A stretch of 16,905 nt of DNA. It comes from Acidobacteriota bacterium. GTDB lineage: Bacteria > Acidobacteriota > Vicinamibacteria > Vicinamibacterales > 2-12-FULL-66-21. The number at the start of each line of letters is the position of its first letter. The first letter of the stretch is position 1. The stretch spans positions 1 through 16,905 of the forward strand of contig JAIVJE010000395.1 in NCBI GenBank assembly GCA_020200195.1. The letters are read 5' to 3'. Position numbers and translations under genes: made by a program. Of the stretch, positions 7,424 through 14,456 are shown in pieces. Below the pieces are notes generated by a model. That model made no database searches, was not told where the DNA came from, and worked only from the letters and a program-made list of their open reading frames with translations.

Positions 7424-8380
7424 TCAGACGTCGAAACCGGATTCATTCCGGTTCTGGAAAAGGAACACTTCGCCAGGCACACGCCGCGCACGGCGCGTCC
7501 AGTCCCACCAGCCGATCTCGCCCCCCGTGCGATAAGGAATCCGCCGCAGTAGGTGGCCCGGAACGTACGGATACATGTGGTGCAGTTCGTGGGCGTCGAA
7601 GTGGAGCAGGAGAGCAGAGGCTGGCGCAGGCAACCTCAGCGATCGCGTAAACGCTTCCTGATCCATCGCGGCAAACGGCTTGACGGCGGTCCCGCCGCTG
7701 ACCTGTTGCGGTACGTGCGTGTGCTGGCTCAGTAACAGCACGTCCTCGACGATGAAGCTCAGTACCAGCGCCGCGCCTGCGACCCTGACGAGATCGAGCG
7801 GTCCGACGACCACCACCAGACCTGCATAACCGAGCAACAAAGCGCCCATGTCACGCGTGATCGCTCGACGGGCGCTCGCGCGCGGAAACAGGGTGCGCAG
7901 CCGCGGAAGATTCCAGTAGTTGAGAACCCGGTAGGTCAGGGCAAAGAGCGGCAGCCAATACTTCCAGCAGAGATTGACGACCGCGCGTTCGACTCGACCG
8001 CGATGTCTCGGGACCAGCGTCTCAGTCGTCGGATCGAGATCCTGCCATCCCGTCCACCTGTGGTGACGGCCGTGCACGCGGATCCAGCACGCGAACGGAA
8101 TGAGCGCAAAGAATCCGGCGACGCTGCCCGCGATCCGGTTCCACGCGCGCGTGCGGAATAGCGTGTCGTGTCCACACTCGTGAAGGAGGACGAACCACTG
8201 GACGAAGGCGGACGCGAGGAGCACCTGACCGGCGGCCCACGGCAGCAACCCGCCGCGCGCGGCAAGCGCGACGCCGGCCACCGTGACAGCAGCCGTCGCG
8301 GTCACCGCCAGAATGCCCACCGCGTTCGACGGTTTGAGGTGGACGAGATCTGCCGGTCGTGGGGTTCCAACTCGTGCCAT
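7424..8380 (-). CDS. Membrane fatty acid desaturase
   Basis: 318 residues with the three histidine boxes of the integral membrane di-iron desaturase/hydroxylase family: HECGH (67-71), HGRHH (103-107) and HELHH (264-268), plus QHTH at 220-223, lying between hydrophobic spans. These enzymes use O2 and electrons to introduce a double bond or hydroxyl into an acyl or alkyl chain at the membrane. The start at 8380 is supported by GGAGAG 6 bases upstream. It is the first gene of the eight-gene operon; 93 bases separate it from the lytic transglycosylase gene. I see no convincing -35/-10 pair in that spacer. Whether it acts on fatty acids, aldehydes or a finished lipid cannot be told from sequence. 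Confidence 0.9.
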   Translation of the reverse strand: MARVGTPRPADLVHLKPSNAVGILAVTATAAVTVAGVALAARGGLLPWAAGQVLLASAFVQWFVLLHECGHDTLFRTRAWNRIAGSVAGFFALIPFACWIRVHGRHHRWTGWQDLDPTTETLVPRHRGRVERAVVNLCWKYWLPLFALTYRVLNYWNLPRLRTLFPRASARRAITRDMGALLLGYAGLVVVVGPLDLVRVAGAALVLSFIVEDVLLLSQHTHVPQQVSGGTAVKPFAAMDQEAFTRSLRLPAPASALLLHFDAHELHHMYPYVPGHLLRRIPYRTGGEIGWWDWTRRARRVPGEVFLFQNRNESGFDV

Positions 8381-8386
8381 ATCGAT

Positions 8387-8392
8387 CTCTCC
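8387..8392 (-). promoter_or_regulatory. Ribosome binding site of the desaturase gene
   Basis: GGAGAG on the minus strand, 6 bases before the ATG at 8380. It supports this start for the first gene of the lipid operon. Confidence 0.6.
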
Positions 8393-8473
8393 GCCTGCTG
8401 CGAAGACGATATGGCCGCGGTATGTGAGGAGTCGTGAGGGGGCGCTGAAAAACTATGAAGTCAACGCCGGCAC

Positions 8474-9184
8474 CTAGCGGCGCGCGGCGGAACCGACGAC
8501 TTCAGCACCTGCCATGCGCACGTTCGAGTACTTGACGACCAGTTGTCCGTCCACCATTTCCACCGTGCGGTAGATGCGGGTCGGCGGGACCACGCCGGAC
8601 GAGCCGGCCGTCGCGCCGCGAATCTTCGCCACGTAGTTGCGGGTCTCTTTGTAGGGCGGGACCTTGCCGTACTTCTCGACGGCTGTGGGACCCGCGTTGT
8701 AGGCCGCCAGCGCAAGCTCGACGTCGTGCGAGTAACGCACGAGAAGCTGCTTCAAGTACGCCACGCCGGCGCGGATGTTCTCCGCAGGATTGAACGCGTC
8801 GAGCACGCCGTACTCGGTGGCGGTCGCCGGCATCAGTTGCATCAACCCCATGGCCCCTTTGTGCGACCGGGCCCGCGGGTTGAATGCCGACTCCGCCTGG
8901 ATCACCGCGCGTACCAGGTCCGGGCTGACGGCCTGCGCTGTCGCATGTGTTTCTATCAGGGTCTCGTACGCCGCGGCTTTCCGGCTGACCGGCGGCCTGG
9001 TGCTCCGCAGGCTGCTCGTTCTGGCAACGGCAAAAGTGCGCGCGGAAGGGTCCTTGGGCCGGTCAGACATGACCAGGTGTCCGGAGGCGTCCCGCCACGC
9101 ATAGATCTGCGCGTCGGCCGGCGCAGGAATCGCCAGCATGGCAGCGCAAATCGCCGTAAGCGACCAGATCGCTCGGACGGTCAT
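8474..9184 (-). CDS. Secreted lytic transglycosylase (DUF4124 + SLT)
   Basis: 236 residues. Residues 1-25 (positive start, hydrophobic core, ending APADA) look like a Sec signal peptide, so it acts in the periplasm on peptidoglycan. Residues 26-50 (QIYAWRDASGHLVMSDRP) match a DUF4124 beta module. The SLT domain follows: VIQAESAFNPRARS with the catalytic Glu98, GAMGLMQLMPATA, then ALAAYNAGP at 159-166. This family cleaves the glycan strand to 1,6-anhydromuramyl ends and often makes room for envelope machines. The start at 9184 is chosen for the signal peptide; a TTG at 9232 would add 16 residues before it. No strong ribosome site is seen. It lies between alaS and the desaturase on the same strand with 93-157 base gaps, so it may be its own unit. 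Confidence 0.9.
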   Translation of the reverse strand: MTVRAIWSLTAICAAMLAIPAPADAQIYAWRDASGHLVMSDRPKDPSARTFAVARTSSLRSTRPPVSRKAAAYETLIETHATAQAVSPDLVRAVIQAESAFNPRARSHKGAMGLMQLMPATATEYGVLDAFNPAENIRAGVAYLKQLLVRYSHDVELALAAYNAGPTAVEKYGKVPPYKETRNYVAKIRGATAGSSGVVPPTRIYRTVEMVDGQLVVKYSNVRMAGAEVVGSAARR

Positions 9185-9341
9185 GGATAGTGTCTGAACC
9201 TGGCGGGTGCCTGGGATTGACAACACTCCCAACGCAAGGGCAGTGCCCTCGATCTATCAATGATTTAGGGGGATTTTGGAGGGCAGGTGTGCAGGAGTTG
9301 AACGACGAACTTACAGTTTTCGCAGCGATTTTTGCCTGTTC

Positions 9342-11900
9342 CTATCGGAGCAGCGTGGAGAGAACCTGAGAAGCGCGCGCCAGGAGCTCGTCGATCTTCG
9401 ACGGATCGCGTCCTCCGGCCGCCGCGAAGGTCCCGAGCCGGTCGCGCAAGGAGTCCGACATGCCGCGGAGCGCTGCTTTTTCCAGACCCTCGACCCGCCT
9501 CGCCACGAGCTTCACACCGTCGACGTTCTGGGTATCGTCCGCGCGCCCCGAGCTCGCGCCACTGCCGCCCATGGCGAGCTTCATCTTGACCTGGTCGAGC
9601 TCACGCCCGAGTCGCTTGACCTCCGACTGCAGACGATGGATTGCGTCAAGGCTGTGTCCCGCGGTCACGTTCAGCGCGCCGAGGATGCCCTGCAGTGTCG
9701 CCCGCTGCTGCTGCATCAAGGCGACCGCACCCGCGCCGGTGAGTGCCTCGATGCGCCTGACCCCGGCTGCGACACCGCTCTCTTCAGTGATGGTGAAGAA
9801 CCCGATGTCCCCGGTCGCGCGCACGTGCGTGCCGCCGCACAGCTCGACGCTGAACCCCGGCACCGATACAACCCGCACACGGTCGCCATACTTCTCACCG
9901 AAGAGCGCCATGGCTCCGGAAGCGATCGCCTCTTCGGTCGAACGCACCTCGGTCTGCACCCGCGCATTCCGATAGATCTGCGCGTTGACGATCCGCTCGA
10001 TCTCGTCGAGCTGCTCGCGCGTGACTGCCGAGAAATGCGCGAAGTCGAAGCGCAGCCGGTCGGGCGCCACGAGCGACCCGGCCTGCTTCACGTGTGCGCC
10101 GAGGACCTGTCTTAGCGCCGCATGCAGCAAGTGGGTGCCGGTATGATTGCGCCTGGTCGCGTCTCTCAGTTCGGCGTTTACCTCCGCGGTGACGAGTTGC
10201 CCGCGGTGCAAGGCCCCTCGCTCGACGCGGACCACGTGAAGCCGCGGCCGATTGGCGCCCTGCCTGGCCATGCGCTCGACAGCGGCCTCCGCTCCGTCAT
10301 TCGCGATGAGTCGTCCGGTATCCGAGACCTGGCCGCCGGCCTCCACGTAGAACGGGGTGGTGCCGATCGCGGCATAGCCGCGCGCTCCGGCGGTCAATTC
10401 CTCCTGCGCCCGTCCTTCTTCGTCGAACAGAGCGACCACCGGTGTCTCCTGGACCGTCGTCCCCTCGTATCCTGCGAACTGATCGCCGGCCCGCGCCAGC
10501 GCATTCTCGACGTCAGGCGGCGCCGCGATCGCGAACGCCTTCTCGGCCCCTTTGAACGCGCTGCCGGCCCGCGCCTTTTCGCGCTGTCCTTCCATCGCGC
10601 GCTCGTATCCCTGACGATCGATCGCGATCTGACGCTGGCTCGCGAGATCGTCCATGAAGTCGTAGGGAACGCCGAGCGAGTCATACAGCCTGAACGCGTC
10701 TTCGCCTGCCACGACGCGAGTGCCAGCCGCGGCCCGATCCAGCACCTCCTCGAGGCGCGGCAGACCGGCGGTCAGCACGGCATCGAACCTCTCCTCCTCG
10801 CTCCGGACAACCCTGGCGATGTCGTCCCGTCGGGCTCGCAGCTCCGGGTACGCGTCCTCCATGCCGCCGGCGACGACGTCGACGAATGTGTGGAGCACCG
10901 GTTCGGTGAGCCCCAGCTTCTTGGCGTGCCGCATCGCGCGGCGCATGATCTTGCGCAACACGTACCCCCGCCACTCGTTCGAGGGCACGACGCCATCGGC
11001 GATGAGGAACGTCATCGCGCGGAGGTGGTCGGCGATCACGCGCATCGACACGTCCGCCGGATCTTCCGCTGACGCACCGTAGGGCCTTCCGGCACGCGCC
11101 CCGATCGCCTGGAGGATCGGCGTGAACACATCCGTGTCGTAGTTCGACAGCTTTCCCTGGATCACCGCGGTGATCCGCTCGAGTCCCATCCCTGTATCGA
11201 TCGACGGTGCGGGCAGCGGGTGCAGCGTACCGTCCGCCTGCCGCTCGAACTCCATGAACACGTTGTTCCAGATTTCGACGAAACGATCGCAGCTGCAGTC
11301 AAGTCCTCGGCAGACGCGGCCGGTGCGCTCCTCCTCGCATGGCACCTCGGGGCCGCGGAAGTAGTGGATCTCCGAGCATCGCCCGCACGGGCCCGTCTCG
11401 CCCATCGACCAGAAGTTTTCGGCCAGTCCCAGTTCGGTGATGCGCTCGGAGGGCACCCGCGTCGTCCAGATCGCATGCGCCTGTTCGTCGCGCGGGATGC
11501 CGGACTCACCCATGAAGATCGTCGGGTACAGCCGATCTGCGGGTAGCGCCCATTCACGCGTCAGGAGCTCCCAGGCGAACTCGATCCCTTCTTTCTTGAA
11601 GTAATCGCCGAACGAAAAGTTGCCGAGCATCTCGAAGAACGTGTGGTGACGCAGCGACGGTCCCACGGTGTCGAGGTCGTTGTGTTTGCCGCTGACGCGC
11701 ATGCACTTCTGCGATGTGGCCGCCCGGGTGTACCCGCGGGTTTCTTTTCCGAGGAAGACGTCCTTGAACTGATTCATCCCGGCGTTGGTGAAGAGCAGGG
11801 TGGGATCGTCGCCGGGTACGAGCGGGGAGCTCGGCACCACGGTGTGGCCGTGCCGCTCGAAGTACTCGAGGAAGCTGCGGCGGATTTCGCGCGAGCGCAT
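9342..11900 (-). CDS. alaS: Alanine--tRNA ligase, lacking much of the C-Ala core
   Basis: 852 residues. Charges tRNA-Ala with alanine in the cytoplasm. The class II catalytic domain is at the N-terminus (TNAGMNQFKDVFLG, RHHTFFEMLGNFSFGDYF), and the editing domain carries the zinc ligands HTGTHLLH and CGGTH. A Cys-rich stretch sits at 172-204 (Cys 172, 175, 188, 197, 202, 204). The C-terminal domain is odd: after SLRDRLG the text goes straight to AAAGGRDPSKIDELLA, where the E. coli enzyme has about 50 more residues with the GGxGGGxP signature. The frame is kept. Start 11900 lies 4 bases after the recX stop; the ribosome site is weak, so coupling is likely. The identity is certain; whether the C-terminal loss is real is not. 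Confidence 0.95.
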   Translation of the reverse strand: MRSREIRRSFLEYFERHGHTVVPSSPLVPGDDPTLLFTNAGMNQFKDVFLGKETRGYTRAATSQKCMRVSGKHNDLDTVGPSLRHHTFFEMLGNFSFGDYFKKEGIEFAWELLTREWALPADRLYPTIFMGESGIPRDEQAHAIWTTRVPSERITELGLAENFWSMGETGPCGRCSEIHYFRGPEVPCEEERTGRVCRGLDCSCDRFVEIWNNVFMEFERQADGTLHPLPAPSIDTGMGLERITAVIQGKLSNYDTDVFTPILQAIGARAGRPYGASAEDPADVSMRVIADHLRAMTFLIADGVVPSNEWRGYVLRKIMRRAMRHAKKLGLTEPVLHTFVDVVAGGMEDAYPELRARRDDIARVVRSEEERFDAVLTAGLPRLEEVLDRAAAGTRVVAGEDAFRLYDSLGVPYDFMDDLASQRQIAIDRQGYERAMEGQREKARAGSAFKGAEKAFAIAAPPDVENALARAGDQFAGYEGTTVQETPVVALFDEEGRAQEELTAGARGYAAIGTTPFYVEAGGQVSDTGRLIANDGAEAAVERMARQGANRPRLHVVRVERGALHRGQLVTAEVNAELRDATRRNHTGTHLLHAALRQVLGAHVKQAGSLVAPDRLRFDFAHFSAVTREQLDEIERIVNAQIYRNARVQTEVRSTEEAIASGAMALFGEKYGDRVRVVSVPGFSVELCGGTHVRATGDIGFFTITEESGVAAGVRRIEALTGAGAVALMQQQRATLQGILGALNVTAGHSLDAIHRLQSEVKRLGRELDQVKMKLAMGGSGASSGRADDTQNVDGVKLVARRVEGLEKAALRGMSDSLRDRLGTFAAAGGRDPSKIDELLARASQVLSTLLR

Positions 11901-11904
11901 CCGT

Positions 11905-12360
11905 CTATTCTATCGAATCGTCCGGGCCGCCCAGTTTCCTGAGCGCGGCGGCAATACCCGCCGGCGTGAAGCCAAGGCGCATCAACTGTTGATAGAGTCG
12001 CGCCTGTTCGGCTCTGCCTTCCAGACGGGTACGTCCGCGCAGCTTCTTCTGGAGCGCTTTGGCGATGAGGGTGCGCTCGTCGAGATCGCCGAAGACCTCG
12101 GCGAGCGCTGCGGCGGCGACGTCTCCCGCGATGCCCATGGCGTGCAGCTCGCGCATGACGCGGAGCCGGCCACGGCCTTTCACCGTTGCGGCCGTACGCG
12201 CATACGCGCGCGCCACGCGGGCGTCGTCGAGCGCGTGGGTTTCCAGCAATTGAGCGATGACGGCTTCGACGTCCTCTGGCGAGTGTTCGCGATCGAGAAG
12301 GCGGGCGCGGAGGCCTGCCGCCGACAGCTCGCGCCGGCCGAGCAGGCGGAGTGCGTCCAG
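11905..12360 (-). CDS. recX: Regulatory protein RecX, start codon unresolved
   Basis: The frame encodes AYLDALRLLGRRELSAAGLR, then ALDDARVARAYAR, RGRLRVMRELHAMGI and a third helical repeat ending RLGFTPAGIAAALRKLG, the three tandem helical repeats of RecX, which binds RecA filaments and limits recombination. Homologues start a few residues before AYLDAL. No ATG, GTG or TTG exists in frame there: the first such codon is a TTG at 12249, which would remove the first repeat. I set the start provisionally at a CTG (12360), 5 bases after the pilT stop; the frame is open further upstream into pilT. The length with this start (151 residues) suits the family. The stop at 11905 is 4 bases before alaS. 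Either a rare start codon or a lost segment at the pilT junction explains this. Confidence 0.8.
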   Translation of the reverse strand: MDALRLLGRRELSAAGLRARLLDREHSPEDVEAVIAQLLETHALDDARVARAYARTAATVKGRGRLRVMRELHAMGIAGDVAAAALAEVFGDLDERTLIAKALQKKLRGRTRLEGRAEQARLYQQLMRLGFTPAGIAAALRKLGGPDDSIE

Positions 12361-12365
12361 GTAGG

Positions 12366-13349
12366 CTACAGGCCGAAGATCGACTGATCGAAGGTCTGCA
12401 TCCCGTACTGGGATGTGCCCGCGGCGATGGCGCCGTGGATCATCGCCGTCCTGTCCTTGTCGACGATGCAGTCGCGGATGAACGCGGTGGAGACCATGAC
12501 CTCCACGGCGGCGACGCGGCCCGCTGCGTCGGCGCGCGGCAGCAGACGCTGGGAGATCGCGGCCTTGATGACGGCGGCGAGCTGGATGCGGACCTGGCGC
12601 TGCTGGTGCGGCGGAAACACCGCGATGATCCGGTTGATCGTCTCGGTCGCGTCGAGCGTGTGCAGCGTCGAGAACACGAGGTGACCGGTCTCGGCGGCCA
12701 GCAGCGCCGTCTCGACCGTTTCGAAGTCGCGCATCTCCCCGACGAGAATCACGTCGGGGTCCTGCCGCAGCGCACTGCGCAGCGCATGCGAGAACGAGCG
12801 CGTATCGACCGCGACTTCACGCTGATTGACGATCGAATGATGATCGCGGTGCAGGTATTCAATCGGGTCCTCGACCGTCATGATGTGCGCCGCGCGGGTC
12901 GTGTTGATGTGGTCGATGAGGGCCGCGAGCGTCGTGCTCTTGCCACTTCCGGTCGTGCCCGTCACGAGCACGAGCCCACGTTCCTCCTGCGCGATGTGCT
13001 TGAGGACCGGAGGGAGACCGAGCTCGTCAATGCTCTTGATGCGGGTGGGAATCACCCGCAGCACCAGCCCCACTGTGCCCCGCTGCTGGAAGACGTTGCA
13101 TCGGAACCGGCCGAGCCCCGACACGCTGTATGCGAGATCGACTTCCTGCGCGGCGCGAAACTTATCTGGATGTTCCGGACCGAAGAGCGCGGTGGCCATC
13201 ACCTCGGTGTCCGCACGATCGAGCCGTTTCTCTTCCGAGCAGACCCGGAGCGTCCCGTTCACCCGCATCATCGGGTAGCTACCGACTTTCAGATGGAGGT
13301 CTGACGCTCCGCTCGCGACCGCGGTAGCCAGGAGATCGTTGATGTGCAC
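12366..13349 (-). CDS. pilT: Type IV pilus retraction ATPase PilT, C-terminus short
   Basis: 327 residues. Secretion ATPase with Walker A GTTGSGKST (131-139), Asp box around MTVEDPIEY, Walker B DVILVGEMRD (199-208) and His box STLHT (227-231). The sequence GEMRDFETVETALLAAETGHLVFSTLHT is PilT-like rather than PilB-like. Hexamers depolymerise type IV pili for twitching motility at the inner membrane. The protein stops right after GMQTFDQSIFGL, while other PilT proteins have about 25-40 further residues forming a final helix. GTG start at 13349, 11 bases after ilvE stop. No other pilus gene is in the window, so pilT is embedded here in a housekeeping operon. Confidence 0.93.
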   Translation of the reverse strand: MHINDLLATAVASGASDLHLKVGSYPMMRVNGTLRVCSEEKRLDRADTEVMATALFGPEHPDKFRAAQEVDLAYSVSGLGRFRCNVFQQRGTVGLVLRVIPTRIKSIDELGLPPVLKHIAQEERGLVLVTGTTGSGKSTTLAALIDHINTTRAAHIMTVEDPIEYLHRDHHSIVNQREVAVDTRSFSHALRSALRQDPDVILVGEMRDFETVETALLAAETGHLVFSTLHTLDATETINRIIAVFPPHQQRQVRIQLAAVIKAAISQRLLPRADAAGRVAAVEVMVSTAFIRDCIVDKDRTAMIHGAIAAGTSQYGMQTFDQSIFGL

Positions 13350-13360
13350 CTATCCGCGAC

Positions 13361-14338
13361 CTACTTTGCCTGAGCCGACGCCGCTCCGGCGCCGGCGGCC
13401 TGCAGCGGCTCGCCCGGATAGACATAGGTGAGCCAGCCGTGCCGGTCGGGCGCTTCTCCGTGGATGACGTCGAAGAACGCCTGCTGCATGGCCTCGGTGA
13501 TGGGCCCGCGACGGCCGTTTCCGATCGGGATCTTGTCGACCGAGCGGATCGGGGTGATCTCGACCGCGGTGCCGGCGAAGAACGCCTCGTCCGCGATGTA
13601 GAGCAGTTCCCGGGGCAGCATTTCTTCCTGCACCTTGAATCCGTGATCCCGCGCCAGCGTGATGACCGAGTTCCGGGTGATGCCGGGCAGAATCGCCGCC
13701 GTCAACGGCGGCGTGTACAGCACGTCGTCGCGGATCACGAACAGGTTCTGGCCGCTGCCTTCACTCAGATAGCCGAACGAATCGAGCGCGATGCCCTCGC
13801 TGTAGCCCTCGGTGATCGCCTCCATCTTGATGAGCTGCGAGTTGGCGTAATTGGCCGCGGTCTTCGCCAGGGTGGGGAACGTGTTCGGCGCGACGCGCGA
13901 CCAGGAACTGATCCGGACGTCCACGCCGTTCTCCAGCGCATCGTTGCCGAGATACGCACCCCACTCCCACGTCAGGATCGCGATGTCGACCGGGCAGGGA
14001 AACGGGTTCACGCCGAGCGCGTTATAACCGCGATAGATTATCGGCCGGATGTAGCAGGCCTTGAAGGCGTTGGCGCGGATCGTCGCAAGCACCGCCTCGG
14101 TGAGCGTCGGCTGATCGACTTTCGGTTCCATCCGGTAGATCTTCGCAGAGTCGTACAACCGCCGCATGTGTGCGTCCAGCCGGAAGCACGCCGATCCTCG
14201 AGGGCTCGCGTAGCAGCGCGCGCCTTCGAAGACACCGCTGCCGTAATGTATGACGTGCGAGGCTACGTGGATCGTGGCGTCCGCCCAGTCAACGAGCGAA
14301 CCGTTCATCCAGATCTTGCCGGAGCCGGTAAAGGCCAT
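13361..14338 (-). CDS. ilvE: Branched-chain amino acid aminotransferase
   Basis: 325 residues, fold-type IV PLP aminotransferase that interconverts Leu/Ile/Val with their 2-oxoacids using 2-oxoglutarate. Seen: GSGVFEGARCY near 33-43, RPIIYRGYNALGV (98-110), the PLP lysine Lys159 in TLAKTAANYANS (same number as in E. coli IlvE by my recollection), and the phosphate-binding stretch SEGSGQNLFVI, followed by PGITRNSVITLA and FFAGTAVEITPI. The C-terminal 20 residues are Ala-rich and probably disordered. Start 14338 has AGGAG 6 bases upstream. It is the first gene of ilvE-pilT-recX-alaS, where gaps are 4-11 bases. Branched 2-oxoacids also seed iso-fatty acids, which could feed the lipid operon; that link is speculative. 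Confidence 0.95.
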   Translation of the reverse strand: MAFTGSGKIWMNGSLVDWADATIHVASHVIHYGSGVFEGARCYASPRGSACFRLDAHMRRLYDSAKIYRMEPKVDQPTLTEAVLATIRANAFKACYIRPIIYRGYNALGVNPFPCPVDIAILTWEWGAYLGNDALENGVDVRISSWSRVAPNTFPTLAKTAANYANSQLIKMEAITEGYSEGIALDSFGYLSEGSGQNLFVIRDDVLYTPPLTAAILPGITRNSVITLARDHGFKVQEEMLPRELLYIADEAFFAGTAVEITPIRSVDKIPIGNGRRGPITEAMQQAFFDVIHGEAPDRHGWLTYVYPGEPLQAAGAGAASAQAK

Positions 14339-14344
14339 CAGCTA

Positions 14345-14349
14345 CTCCT
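14345..14349 (-). promoter_or_regulatory. Ribosome binding site of ilvE
   Basis: AGGAG (within AAAGGAG) on the minus strand, 6 bases before the ATG at 14338. It fixes the ilvE start. Confidence 0.7.
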
Positions 14350-14396
14350 TTGCGGAGGACACACGAGGCGGGCGGTGAGCCGTCCTTAGGAGTCGA

Positions 14397-14405
14397 ATTC
14401 TAGCA
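14397..14405 (-). promoter_or_regulatory. Possible extended -10 promoter for ilvE-pilT-recX-alaS
   Basis: The minus strand reads TGC TAGAAT, an extended -10 element (TGn plus 5 of 6 consensus bases). It sits 58 bases before the ilvE ATG in an unusually A/T-rich spot of the 118-base gap after the kinase gene. No good -35 hexamer is found 16-18 bases upstream, which an extended -10 may not need. Sequence evidence only. Confidence 0.4.
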
Positions 14406-14456
14406 CATGGGCTCGCGAGGTCTGCGCGTCCAATCCCCGTACGGACTGTCCCCGCT

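Noticed and set aside
8381..8473. TTGACT on the minus strand as a -35 box for the lipid operon
   Set aside because: No acceptable -10 hexamer lies 16-18 bases downstream.
9237..9249. AGGGCAGTGCCCT inverted repeat after alaS as terminator or operator
   Set aside because: The 6-base arms leave a single-base loop and no T-run follows; no regulator nearby supports an operator.
9276..11072. Long plus-strand open frames opposite alaS
   Set aside because: Low-complexity Arg-rich translations complementary to a clearly identified alaS gene.
12351..14389. Two plus-strand open frames of over 300 codons opposite pilT and ilvE
   Set aside because: Antisense shadows; no domain motifs, while the minus strand encodes complete catalytic motifs.
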